From: Hetaerina americana
Lineage: Eukaryota > Arthropoda > Insecta > Odonata > Calopterygidae
Assembly: GCA_022747635.1 (NCBI GenBank)
Contig: JAKTNV010000076.1
Location: forward strand, 372,001-436,000
Reading direction: 5' to 3'
Length of the DNA: 64,000 nt
This document shows positions 24,365 through 36,645 of this stretch, in pieces. The notes under the pieces are model-generated. The model made no database searches. It saw nothing but the letters and a program-made list of their open reading frames with translations, and was not told the origin of the DNA. The position numbers were made by a program, and so were the translations under genes. Each line of letters starts with the position of its first letter. Position 1 is the first letter of the stretch.

Positions 24365-26902
24365 TACGTATGCTGAAGCGGCATCTTGAGTAATACCAGC
24401 GAAAACTTTCATTCTGTATTGAAAATATACATTCCTGTAACGTGTTACTTATTACTTCTCGTTGTTTCTTGCTCTTATGCAATTACCAGTTACCAATTGT
24501 CAACGGCAAAAATGGTGTGGTATAATAATGAGGTGTCTGATGCCAACCCGACTGCCACGAATTCATTATCGGGTGATACAATCAGGGTGCAGGGACGCAA
24601 ACCTCAGCTGCACCCAGATTGCGTTACAATCACGTTACCATTTTTAACTGCGGGGCCTTGGGGAAGAAAGCGGCCTTCATGCTCTGAAAGGCACTTTCAA
24701 AGTACACTGGGCTCAATATAACGTGATGTTTGCTCGAAAATCGTTCATTAACCAACCCCCGGCTTATCTTGAAAAGTATCATTGTAAAAGGAAAAATTAA
24801 AAGTAAAACTGGGCTAGTTGAATTTTATATAAGGCTGTGGTGATGGACCGCTTTGCTTGTTTAGATTATTAATTATATTCCACCTATCAATAATATTTAA
24901 AATGTGTTTGGCCATCTATTATTTAACCTTATTATTTTTACCAAAGTACGGAATTAAAAGATCGTTTCTCGCATCCCATAGAACGTTTATTTAACAATCT
25001 CCCTAAGCCCATAATGTGTTCTGGAGAGAGAACTGTGGATATTATCCAGACATTTTAGTGCATCGTATTTCACTCTTTTACAATGTCATTTAACGTCGCT
25101 GATGGTCTCGGATGACTGTAAAGTGATAATTGAGAGTGAGGATTCCCCGACGGTGAAGTACGAAGTATTAGAATGGAAAGCGTCGTCTCCGGAAAACTTT
25201 AGGAAACCCGAGAAGCACACCGGTTCAAATATTTCATTTATTGTCATCGAATTCAACAGGCAGTGATATCTGTAGGTTCCATTCGACTGATTTCAGTACT
25301 TTGATGGATATAGCTACTTCATTTTTATCATTTCCAACTGCACTCCTTTCAATTCTTTCTTCAGAGAGCTACGCCCTTTTATCATTCTTCACAATTGTAC
25401 ACCATCTACTTTGTATTAATAATGGGTGTGGTATTGATTACCTCCGCCTTACTGCTCATAAAGCTTCCAGGAAGTTGACGGTAATAACTTAATGATTACC
25501 TGTGAGTAGACCAGAGTTATGCTAAACTCTGAGCGCTAGTAGCTAGGAACGGTTTCGAAGAAACTACAAATAATTTATTACTGCTATATTGTCAGTTTTA
25601 TTTTCTGTTTAATTATGCTCTCTATAATCTGTCCAGTAACTTTCTATTCACAATCTCTCATTCTCTCATTTATCACATTTCTCAAGATCAAACCGCTTCT
25701 CAATTGCTTTGAATACCGCTTTTTCAGACTTCTTAGAGTTTCTTTTGTTGTACTCACCTGTCCTTAGTCACGTTGAAATAATTTCGAAATCTAGAAGATC
25801 TAAAATACTGAAATTTTGCGTATAGGTGACTAATGGATGCAGGAATACTCCCTAGTTTTGCACCCCAGAGGTTTTCAGTAACCTACGAAATTAAAACAAT
25901 ATCTACATGATAATGCAATGCAAATTATGGGTGTGAAGCAAAATATATTCTTCCCTTTAATTATTCCGTGAGAAATATGATTACTTATGAAATTATGCTG
26001 TAGAAACATTGCTTATTTTAAGTGATAATGTTTGTATTTTAATTCTGTTCATGTTTTATAATGTACTTATGACACTAGATCGCAAGGTTTTCATATATGA
26101 TTGCATTTACTGGGATTTTGATGTGGCAGCTAAGCTAATAGTATTACGTACTGATAATTTCAAAGCTTTTCTAAGATCAGTTGATGGAAGATCCCTAATG
26201 TAGAGTGCGGTACAGAAAGGAAAAAGAAATTCAGGAATGAATTAAAATGTCTAGGAGTGATATTTTAAGGGACTGCAGCAAGTATTTTAAAATATTTATT
26301 TTCTTTCCACATGTGTGCTGAAAGGTTGGTTAACATAAAATTGTAATGATAGCAAATATGGAGTTTATTTAACGGTTACGAAACCTTAGTTTTTGAACTA
26401 ATGTTCACATAATATCTTGCTATGCTGCAAGAAAAATAACGGCTATTTAACCGCTGCAAAACCTTTTTTGTTGGCCTTTGACCTTGGAAAATTTATCGGT
26501 TCGCTTGAATTCAGTTATATAACTTACGTGTCAACATACCATATTTTAAGTGACATTAATTTGAATTTCAATGGTATCCAACTATTTTCTAGCATGCGCT
26601 CGTTTTGTCAAAGGCACGCGAAAATTCGATTTCACTCAGCAGGACAGCGTATTTCAACGGATCCCGGTCACACGCTATAGTCTCAAATTACAAGCATTTA
26701 AACAATGCTAGGATGCTAGGAAGTCATACTGGGTACTGTATCGCCAATATCATTCAAGATATTTTACTTGGTAAACGGACCAATAATAAAATTTTCCATT
26801 TGGGTTTACTATCAGCAAATACGTGTAAAGGGAGTTTATTCCAGACTATTCCAATTAAAGGAGAAAATTCTATATTTTAGCAATAATTTGCCAAATGTAC
26901 TA
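24365..26902. other. Nothing recognised
   Basis: AT-rich. The 111-residue frame at 24,386-24,721 has a hydrophobic LLLLVVS stretch near its start, but its remainder is unlike any known protein and no splice context supports it. I leave it uncalled. Confidence 0.4.
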
Positions 26903-26911
26903 TAAAATAAA

Positions 26912-27568
26912 ATATTATTATTGGGTAATCTACCGGTTAAGGTAGGTTTTTGGATGGACACAGCTACTAAATAAAACATTTTGTGAATCCGAACAAAACA
27001 AAATCCAGCGTCCTACTCTATACCAGGTCCCTCTTCATCCCTGAGTACTTTCTTCCTCTCTTCATCCCGTCATACATCCCTATCCTGTTCCTTCCCTTTC
27101 CTCGTTTGCCTAACAGTCCCCCCTCAATCACAGTGTTCAACATCCCACTGCCGGCCAATACCCCTTTCATCCACTTTTCCTGCCTCCATAGGATTTCTCC
27201 CAACAAACCCGTCCTCGCCCACCATACCAAGTACTTCCTCATTTGTTTTCTTCTCTGTCCATTTCACCTTCTCCATTCTTCTCCACGCCCACATTTCAAA
27301 AGCCTCCAATCTACGTCTATCCTCCTGCTTCAATGACCACGTTTCCGCGCCGTACCGAGTTACGCCCCATATCAAAGTTTTTACGAGCCTTTTCTTCTCA
27401 TCCTTACTCAACGTCCCTGTCATCAATTCCCTCCTCCTTGTGAAAGCCTCTTCGCCTAGCGCAATTCTTCTCCTTACGACCCTACTACTTTGACCGTGTT
27501 GGTCCAAAACACTACCGAGATACGTAAACTGTTCTACCTGCTCTAGTTTTTGCCCTCCTATTTTAATG
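26912..27568 (-). mobile_element. 5'-truncated RTE-like LINE, 3' portion (about 657 bp)
   Basis: Minus-strand insertion with the full 3' end: ctacc-ttaacc-ggtag hairpin and an AAT tail at 26,912-26,935. It is bounded by a candidate 9-bp target duplication, taaaataaa, at 26,903-26,911 and 27,569-27,577; the repeat is AT-rich, so it is weaker evidence than at other loci. The insert begins inside the C-terminal coding region, as expected of incomplete reverse transcription. Confidence 0.85.
27018..27507 (-). pseudogene. LINE ORF2 C-terminal region, one frameshift
   Basis: Frame 27,124-27,507 (127 residues) carries the conserved tail of RTE-like polyproteins: RRIALGEEAFTRRRELMTG, LVKTLIWGVTRYGAETW, then RRRLEAFEMWAWRRMEKVKW and TNEEVLGMVGED. 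After that the coding continues in a second frame (27,018-27,242: ILWRQEKWMKGVL, LLGKRGKGRNRIGM, ending in the family's usual C-terminus). One frameshift near 27,200 separates the halves. The reverse transcriptase and endonuclease domains are absent because of 5' truncation. This is the best-preserved copy of this part of the protein in the window. Confidence 0.88.
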
Positions 27569-27577
27569 TAAAATAAA

Positions 27578-29119
27578 CTATTTATAATAAATAAATAGAA
27601 TATAGGGATAGAAATATTTTGTTTGTTTGGTTAAAATAGTGGAATGTTGTTTGCAATTTGGCGCAAGAGAATCTTTGTCATATATTTCTCTCGCTTACTC
27701 CCAATGCATTATTCCGTGATAGGGTGAATCGATTTTAACTTTTCTTTGCCAAATTCAATCAATATCAAATAATGTCCCACCATTCCAAAATGCGATTGAA
27801 CTTTGAAAACATTTCGAAAAGCAAACGGTGTCCGTGAACACTCGCCAATGGAATTCGTATTTTCTGCTGTAAAATTATGCTCCTCCGCATTAAATTTATT
27901 ATTAATATTACTCATCAATACTTGAAAATATTAAGTCGCAACATAAATGTGCCTGCCTACACGATGCCTGGCAATGCCTAACAATTTCAATAATTTTATT
28001 GAATATTTAGAAAATATTTTGCTCTAATGTTGTTTTTGTGCCAAAAATGATTAATACTTACATCCTAATCACCCATCTGCAATGTTAGGTCGAATCAATT
28101 AATTCCCAAAATGACAGTCCCATTATACTCACAGATAATATTGTGAGATCGAATCGGAGTTGGAAAAGAGATCTGCGTCATTATTTTTAACAGCCGGTTT
28201 AGAAGTTCCTGGAATTTGTAAATTAGGAGATCACATCTATTATAATAGATTGAAATCAAATTAAAAGAGCGAGTCGAAAGATTAACTCGCTTTTACAACA
28301 ATGGGACTAAAACATTTTAGCCGTGAAGGATGAAAAAAGCTTCGATTTTTTGAAAAAAGAGATTTAATTCTCCTATGTAAAAATTGATCAAGTTCCCAGA
28401 GGCTAAATATTATATTGTTCTCATCAAACTAAAAATTGTTAACGTATCTGTTTTACTACTTCGCGAAGGGAAGCCGCCCTTGGTTTAAAATGCAGTTTAG
28501 TGATTTTTTTGGAAAACGACGGCTTCAGCATGAAATTCTTCATAGCATTGGGTTGTGATGGAGATATGCTTAATGTTGGGCCGTACTATCATAGAGTCAT
28601 TGGTTTGACATAGGAGCATACGAGCAAGCTATTGCAACGTATAGTCTCTGTATTGAATTGTAATGAGACTCCTTTCTCCATTACTGAAAGTAATGGAGAA
28701 ATTATGGAAGCCTGCATTAGTCGGTCAGAAGTTTATTTAAAAAACTTGGAAGTCAGACCTCCCTTTTTTATAAGTGTCAAGTTAAGCATGACCCAAAAGT
28801 ATCTTTTCGGCAAGTGCCAATTAATCAACAGTGGTAACTGCAGAGAGAATTTGGGAAATGTGAGATGTCACCTACCAGGAGGTTGGCTACTGCCAATCGA
28901 GTTCTACACATGTTCTTTTCAACTGAATAGCCCTAACCAACCTTATTCCATTGAAAGTATGCGTGGTGACAGTTGATGCCTTGGAATGGTTTACCATAAT
29001 ATATCACCCATTATAAACCTATGCATCTAAGAAATACTCCAATGTTACAGGCGTGAGAGCGGGAAGATAAAACTTATAAGATAGTATCATTCATCTAAGT
29101 GAACATTTTAGACTCCAAT
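27578..29119. other. Nothing recognised
   Basis: AT-rich. The 114-residue frame at 28,632-28,976 has a fairly ordinary amino-acid mix but no motif I recognise and no neighbouring exon. It is noted only as an unassigned frame. Confidence 0.4.
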
Positions 29120-29130
29120 AATGTTTTCTG

Positions 29131-30185
29131 CCCTCCCATGGACTACAACTTTGACGTGGTGGAAGTGCTTGTGCGTTCCGATGACCCCTAGAACTGTGCT
29201 GGCGGGAGTAATGATAATTACTCCTGGTAGGGTGGTCACCCATGGCCATGCCATATAGGTCGAAGGTTAGGAGCCAAACGAAAGGTAGTCCCGCAGCGTC
29301 TGTTCCTCAGTGAGGCGGCTGCAAAGGCGTCTTACCCCAGTGGGGCGACCATTGAGTGATGTTGTCATGTTAAAAAAACTGTTGAGGAAGGCAACGGGAA
29401 ACCACCTCAATTATCATTCCCAAGATTAATATGATGGACAATATAGGGAATATGAGTCCTGCCAACCACGAAACTCGGCCTAATCGGACCTGTTTCGTGC
29501 CCGGCAGCGGGCGGGGCAAGGCTTCCGCGGTCGTCATCTCACAAACCCTTGTAAAAGAAAACCGACTGTAGCCGGACAGAAGACGCAGAAGAAGAAGACC
29601 AATTCAGTTAGAATAGGAACTTGGAATGTCAGAACGATGTTGAGGACCGGAAAATTAGAGAATATTAAGCGAGAGATGGAAAGAGAAAATATACAGGTGC
29701 GTTCCAAAAGTAATTCTTTTATTTTTGCAAGTAATTTATCGAACAGATTTGTACAAGCACTTAAAATTCTTCAAATTACCGTCCTTGGGCCACTACACAT
29801 TTTTTCCAGCGACTCTGCCATGACCGGTACGCGCCCTGGAAGGCGTCTTCGGGGACCTCTCACAAGGTCCTCGTCAAGGCTGGTTGGATTTCTTCTATCT
29901 CCTCTGACAGCTGGGAAGGCAAGGCTTCCGCGGTCGTCATCTCACGAAACCCTTGTAAGGGAAAACCGACAGTAGCAGGACAGAAGACGCAGAAGAAGAC
30001 TAATTTAGTTAGAATAGGAACTTGGGATGTTAGGACATGTTGAGGAAGTACTCAGAGATGAAGAGGGACCTGATGTACACTAGGTTGCTGGATTGTGTTT
30101 TGTTAGGAATCACAAAATAATTATTTGGTAGCTGTGTCCATCCAAAAACCTACCTTAAACGGTAGATTACCTTATAATAATAATA
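29131..30185 (+). mobile_element. Chimeric LINE-mariner-LINE retroinsertion with 11-bp target duplication
   Basis: Flanked by aatgttttctg at 29,120-29,130 and 30,186-30,196. In order: (1) LINE 5' UTR and the start of the endonuclease coding region, 29,131-29,693, parallel to 56,848-57,394. (2) The left end of a mariner, 29,694 to about 29,898, inserted at the same LINE base as at 57,395. (3) A switch back to LINE 5' UTR, about 29,905-30,048, whose wording is closer to the LINE at 36,713-36,855 than to part 1. (4) A jump from just after the endonuclease start (gttaggac, then atgttgaggaa) to the LINE 3' end at 30,049, ending with the ctacc-ggtag hairpin and AAT tail. The whole chimera lies between the duplications, so it inserted as one unit. 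It has no coding capacity. Confidence 0.88.
29694..29898 (-). mobile_element. Mariner terminal fragment inside the chimeric LINE
   Basis: About 205 bp matching 57,395-57,600 closely, starting at caggtgcgttccaaaagtaa immediately after LINE sequence agaaaatata. Only this end is present; the rest of the mariner and its other terminus are missing. The mariner coding strand would be the minus strand. Confidence 0.88.
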
Positions 30186-30196
30186 AATGTTTTCTG

Positions 30197-31699
30197 ACTA
30201 CCCAGATTAGAGGTGGTCGGAGTGTATAAGAACGCTCGCTCTTAAAATATCGAGAACAAGAAAGAAGCACACGAAAAATATATTTGGCAATTCGTTATTC
30301 CAAAACTTATTTTAATGCACTGGACTATTCTGAAACATTTGATTTAGATACAACTGAGAGAGCCGCCTGATACGATTCACTTCCATGGGTTTCCACGTCA
30401 CACACTTGCTGTGGAGAGATGAGACATAAGCCTCAGCAGAGGTGATTTGTCCTCAGGAAAGAGATGAATACTGAAACAGAGGAAAATATATCACCCTTGG
30501 ACACCAGGGCATAATATTCGAATTCATGCCAAAAATTATGAAATGAATGAAACTTGCTATCCATGGTGAGTGGCAATAATGGTAATAGGTGGGATTCGTA
30601 TGTTGGCACCTTCTTGCACGTTGTGATGCGTCCTGGTAAGTTCTGTCATAAAAAATCGCAAAACTAGATGAGGGCTTGAAAATATTTTTTAATAATCAAT
30701 AATTACAATTCTAAATTAATCATCTGTAGGCTTAGTTTGAATTGCGCAAAAGAGCAACTACTACTTTACACAGAGGAGAATAGGAAAAAGCGGAACATTT
30801 ACGAAATTAAAACCATATAAGAAATATTAGGTTAAACCATTTGTTATGCACCCCCAACCATCCTCGGAGAAGCGCCTTTTTGATTAAGTAATATTAAAAA
30901 TACATTTCATATCCGGTGGAATATTTTTACGCTGGAAAATAAGAATGCCATTGGCGAGGGCTTATGGATTTTGACTAATTGTCGGCAACTTTTCATTATT
31001 TTATAGCGTTTTGGAAGGGTAGGATAATTCTTAATTTTAATGAAATGACCCCAAGAAACTACTCGGTACCAACTGGCTATGAAATTCGAAAATAAGTTAA
31101 AATTGATACACCCTATGCCCTAGTAATGCCCTGTAATCCAGAAGTATTACGCGAGTTTCCTCATAAATCTGTGTTTAATTCAAACGAATATTTTGATCTC
31201 AGTTGCACTGATAATGTTTATAGCAATAAAATAGAAGTATTCCAACTTTTCGGCATAATTTTTTTTTCCTCTCTTGAGAATCCCTCAGGTATTCTCATGA
31301 TGGTATAAAATCGGTCGATTACTTATAAACTGCCATCATAGAAGAATCCGCCGCTACTGTTATCATTTAAACACAGAGCAGAGCGAAGTAATGGTATCTC
31401 TGTCCACCATTTTGATCTCCGCAACCTCTTACAATGAGAATGGCTGCTGTTCCCTCCTCTGGTTAATGTTTAGGACGTATATAGGTTGGTTGGAGACATT
31501 TCGCCAAGTGAAGGTATCTTCATCGCATTTTTAGCTGGCATACCAAATGATGGCAGTCTAAGCTATCAGAGTGATTGGTCTGTGAATGTTTAATCAGCGA
31601 ATATACTTAATCATCGAACTTCTTCCGCATCTAACCTTTACATTTAGAGGTCGGTCCTTCATTCGCAACTGGGTGGTCGCACACATTAACCATAAGCAT
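30197..31699. other. Nothing recognised
   Basis: AT-rich, with only short chance frames and no shared repeat. Confidence 0.45.
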
Positions 31700-31930
31700 A
31701 CATCTACATCTACATAATACCCCGCAAGCCGCCGCAAGGGCGTGTGGCGGGGGGTGTTAGGTCACCAACCGTAAAAAAGAAAAATACCACATGCAAAAAA
31801 AAAAAACAACACGGAAAATTACACCCACAGCAGCGCACACACTCATGCAAAAATCCCTTCATCCAATACTCATGCAAACACATAAACCGCAAAACAACTA
31901 AAAAACTGCACCCCATGATGCAGCACGCAT
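31700..31930 (+). repeat. Dispersed repeat R (copy 2, uninterrupted)
   Basis: Runs from catctacatctacataata through ccccgcaagccgccgcaagg, gcgtgtggcggggggtgtta, accacatgcaaaa and catgcaaaaatccc to a ctgcaccccatgatg block. It corresponds segment by segment to the interrupted copy at 17,999-18,985. It contains an A-rich tract near 31,790-31,806. No coding frame, inverted termini or tail was recognised, so its class is unknown. Confidence 0.75.
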
Positions 31931-34410
31931 AGCTGTGATGTATATTGCATAATCATTTGAAAGACGCAATTCGTAAGGAGGATGTAATTTTGACTTGATT
32001 TACTCCCCCAGGGTGTTAAAGAATACCATCCCATCAAGTGGAGAAAACGGTGGAATATAATTGGGATATCTTTGATGTTACTCTATTAAAGTGGCATCGA
32101 AATGATTTGACCTTCGGGAGTCAGTAAATAGCGTTTTGCTCATGGGGTTAGTCAATAGATATGAGATAAAGGGAGCCAAAAACCTGTCGTACTCCATGAT
32201 TGTTCTCAATAATGCATGGTTTTTCTGCTGGAATTTTATCGACGGAACAATTTATTTTGAAACATTAGTAAAAATAGAATACTTTTCAAGACGTGTGAAT
32301 TTAGTTATTAGGAAGCTTGAGCGTTTTATTGTATCTACTTCCTTCTCTTTGACTTAATAGTGCAGATTTTCGTCCGTGTAGCAATTATAAAGTAATACTA
32401 ATTGTCCAAGCGGTGATCGTGGGAGGTAGTTCGTAAAAGTTCATAAACATTGTATGGACCAATATTGCTCATTTATATTCCGAATTCTTAAATTCCCCTG
32501 AAGACTGCCTGATTATCTTCCTCACCGGATAGTCCGAATCGATAGGGACTTATTCCAATCGATGGGGGGAGACTTACTATAGGGTCGTGTTCAGATACCC
32601 GGCAGATAAATCAAAATGACGCCAGACATAAGTCCTGGCGGTGAGTGCCAGTGGAATCCCCATCAGTCATTTCCATGACACGCATCTCGGCGAAAGAGGT
32701 TGCAGATAATGTGATCATGAAGGGGGAGAGGGGAAAGAAAGAAATAGAGAGAGAGAGAGAGCGCGAAATCATTTGGGCAGTGTTAATTAAGTAAAAATGA
32801 AGACTGAGGGAGATTGGAATCGAGAAGACGCTGGCAGATACTCAAATAGTAATAACGTAGGGCATCGGAACATGGTGTTGCTGAAGATTATGATACAGAT
32901 TACCCGTTGCAGATGAGTAAAATTTTAAATGGATAGGTTGAACGCGTTGACAATCTTTGGTTACATTTCCTCTCTTTCGATAGATGACAAATGAAAATTG
33001 AAGTATTTCCTTAACCTTTAAACTTTTGTAATACAAACTTTTCAAAAATAATACTTGAAATCAATCCATCAATGTCCCTTTATATTTAACGCTATCGTGC
33101 AATTAATCTTAAAAGTGATTCTTAGACCATATGAATCCCTTTTCAAAGAAAAACGAACGTAATTTAAATTAAAGAAAATTCCTGAACTGATAAGTTTAAT
33201 TAACGTACGCTTTTTGAAGAACATTTACATTGGGCTTGGGAAATAATTGAAATCTGATATTGGTGAATCTGTTTATGACGATTTTAGGTTATTTCTTATG
33301 GCCCAGTTTTGAGTCAAAAATCATCATAGAAAATGTTCATCAAAAAGTTGAAAAGGAATAAGGAAATGCTTTGGTTCGTAAAAAAGCTATGGAAGAACAC
33401 ATTTGCAACAGAAGAGCTACAAAATCTGAATGGGGCCTCAACATACCATGCTTGACGCTGATTTAAATTCATTGCAAATCGTGCAATTTTACTGGCGGCA
33501 TAGAGGAAATAATCAAAGTCCCACAATACCTAGGTAGTCCAGACAGTAGTGATTTCAATAGCTTTCGAGCCGATTCATAGATTTCTTTCTCCCCCGCACA
33601 ATCCATGACTCAGAGAGGAGAGCTCGAGCCCAGTAAGTGCGTCTCTCCCCTATGCAGACTTAATTCACTCCTTTTATCGTGGCTGATGTTCTTCCTCCCA
33701 CTTCGAAGCTCCTTTTCGACAGCATGTGAATATTCAGCTGTTGATGAAGTTACAAGCTACTGTTGCATTACATTCATTATCGTTATCCATATGAACTATC
33801 AAAAGAATGAAATAGAAATAAATAATTTTCTGAGAATTCAGCGAATTAAATTACTATACTCCTATTTGTATTTTAATTCTTTCAGGAACATTACCCGTTG
33901 TTAGGCCCTAAATGATTACCCTAGAAGTTTGTAATGAAGCTCATAAAATACCTGTAAAACTGCAACTATAAACCTCTATTTTCTAAGGGTGTTTGAGTGA
34001 AGTCTAGTGATTTATAATGAGGCTTAATAACCTCTCCCGAGAATAAATTGTGTTAATGGTAGTGATGAAAACTTTTATTCTTAATGCAATCACCACACCT
34101 CTGTATAAAGCAATCAGTCAAGCAACGGAAAATGGCATATAATATGAGTGAATTATTCCTTTGCAAGATTTTATTGGGCTGACCCGAGTTGAGGTTCTAA
34201 GAGTCTTCCAATAGCTGCATAGTGCTATATAAACCAATCCAACCTGCAAAAGTATCAGACTGTTCAGATGCCTGCGACGGTCGAGAATAGGGATGGGTAC
34301 TGAAATGCTGGGTAGTAAGACCCACTATTACCTTTCTTTTCGATATACGTAAACATCGTCTATGCGAATGGTGTTGGTAAAAGCAAAATGACAGGAACTG
34401 GAGATAGGAA
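31931..34410. other. Nothing recognised apart from a (GA)n run
   Basis: AT-rich overall. A (GA)n microsatellite lies at about 32,743-32,760. No credible coding frame. Confidence 0.45.
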
Positions 34411-35195
34411 TGAAAGTCTTTGGGAAATTTATAAAATTAGTTAAGTTTGCGATTTATCAAGCTTTAATCAGCCAGTCAGCCAAGGGATTGCAATCCTTGT
34501 TTAGCGCATTATACAGTTTGATAGGATCATCAATGTAAACAAAACAAAGGGTATGAGTTTTTTGCGAAAATGGAAGGCCGAGGTAAACATTAAAATTGGA
34601 TGGCAGTTAACATAGTTTACCTATCTTTGGGGTGTTTTAAACCAAGATGGTTAAAATAATAGCGACATCGAAAGAAGACTTGCCTTAGTGAAAGAAACTT
34701 TCACAAGGAGGCGGGAGTTTATGTTAGGGATGCAGAGTAAGGATATAAGACAAATAAGACAAATATAGTGAAAATTTAAATGGAGCGTGGTTTTGTGGGG
34801 CAAGTGAACTTGGATGTTGATGCATGATGATAGGAGTGGTTCAGAGGCTTTTGCAATGTGTATGTGGAGACAGATGAAAAGTATAAACGGAAAAATAGGA
34901 AACAAATGAAGAAGTACTAGGTACGGTTGTGGAAATCCATAGGAGGCAGGAGAGATAGTTGAAGGGCGTTTTGATTGGCGAAATAATAATAGGACCGTGC
35001 CAGAGGCGAGAACATTAGGACATTGATGAAGGGGGCAGGAAAATGATAAGATTGAAGAAGGGCAGACAGTATGTGGAATTGAAGGGTCTTTGTAGTATGG
35101 GTTACAGTTTGTCTTGCAGGAGGCTAAGAAATGCAGGGGTATTAAGTTTGTATCAATCCGAAACCTGCCTAAACTGTAAACTACCACATCTAAAT
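34411..35195 (+). mobile_element. Decayed RTE-like LINE, reverse transcriptase end to 3' tail
   Basis: Begins in the segment after the catalytic FADD box: gccagtcagccaagggattg (34,470-34,489) corresponds to the QSAKGLQ stretch at 38,925-38,945. It continues through ttaacatagtttacctatct, an EAFTRR-like region at about 34,695, an aggcttttgcaatgtg block (EAFEM) at about 34,845, and a degenerate 3' hairpin (aacctgcctaaactgtaaac) at about 35,160-35,180. The 183-residue minus-strand frame over it is an antisense shadow. Many stops are present. Confidence 0.78.
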
Positions 35196-36465
35196 GATTC
35201 ATCCTGCGTTATATAGGAAAATTATGCTACGAGAAGATCTTAATCACCCTGTGTTTCTTGAGCACATTAAATTGAGAGAAAAATGCTAAAGTGTATTGAA
35301 AGGGAATTATAAACTGACAGCATCAAGCATATGAAGGCGTTATATTCGTTTACTATAATCTGGTATAACATTGTGTGCATTGTATGCACCTGTATGTTAC
35401 AACGAAAGGTTACTTTTCTTTAAGTTATATGTAAACAATGACTTCGTGATTTCATCCATAATAATAAAGTGATGGAGTAATAAGTGAGTCATTAGAGAAG
35501 AATTCAAAATAATATTAAAACTCAATCATTTGACAAACTTTGACGTGTACTGCACATGGGACATTGTTTAGCGCCTGTTTTTTTCCGTTCAAAGTGCCCA
35601 AATGAAGAAATAAAATTCGCCTACTTCCAGAGCACACCCAAAAATTTCAGGTACTCTTGGAAATATTAACTACCTTTGGATTTTTGAGACTTTTTCGTCG
35701 CTTTTTGTATTCTTCTTTACAAGCTCAGTCTCAGCCTTCATTCCTACTAATTAATTTACCAGGAACCGTTAGGTACGTATATATTTCAGAAAAAATATCA
35801 TAAAAGTAAATTGACTTTCTTAAGAGAGACCTCTTACTAAACCAAGCGGTAATTTTGAGCGATATTTGATATAGAGAAAGTGTCAACGGAGAGAAATGGC
35901 AATATTTTACGAAATCAATATTTGAAGATTCCCATCGGTAAGAAGGGTAGTACGTATAGTCATTAATTCACGAATGGCATTGAAAATTGACAAAATTTTC
36001 CCGGCTTCCATATCATTCTTCATTACTTTCGAGACTGCAAGAAAATTTTACTTATGAATTAAATTAAAATTCCTGTAGTTGAAAAATTACTGAACCCTGA
36101 AAGATGTTCATTGAGAAATTCACATAATATTGTATTAGTATGGGTTTTTGTGTTTGAATGTGTGTTTGGCCGCTCTGGCTCGTTTCCTTCTTCTGGCAAT
36201 ACGTGCCATGACACGCACTGTTCATCTTCTCTGTGGTATTGTATGATTGCTTTCCCTACTATTCTTTCCTCATATGTCCTCGTCCATTTCTCATTTTGTG
36301 GGTGAAATATCTCCCGATCGCCATCACCTGGCCAAAGAATCGAGGCAGTTGGTTGCATAAATCCCCTGCAGATTTCACGGTAAATTACGTTTCCTCGATA
36401 ACTCAAGTGGTTTAGAGGATCAACCCGGCAAGTCAATATATCCGTCGTTGAAGTCCCGGTCAAGG
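35196..36465. other. Nothing recognised
   Basis: AT-rich. The minus-strand frame at 36,059-36,463 (134 residues) has no recognised motif. Confidence 0.4.
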
Positions 36466-36645
36466 AAACTTAACGCTTGATAGGAGCCAGACGAAAGGCA
36501 TTCCACGAAGCGTCTATCCCTCAGTGAGGCGGCTGCAATGGCGTCTGACCCCAGTGGGGTGGCCAGTAAGTGATGGTGTCACGTTAAAAACACTATTGAG
36601 GAAGGCAACGAAAAACCACCTCAATGATCATTCCCAAGATAATTT

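Noticed and set aside
24386..24721. Possible secreted protein with hydrophobic start
   Set aside because: Only a short hydrophobic run supports it; the remainder has no motif and the frame begins just outside a mariner terminus.
34651..35202. 183-residue minus-strand open frame, second longest in the window
   Set aside because: It is antisense to a decayed LINE whose plus-strand order of motifs is recognisable, so it is a shadow frame.
36403..36465. tRNA-like stretch (aagtggtttagagg, gttgaagtcccgg)
   Set aside because: Box spacing is suggestive of a pol III promoter, but no second copy or cloverleaf is evident. It may be chance or part of the neighbouring LINE leader.
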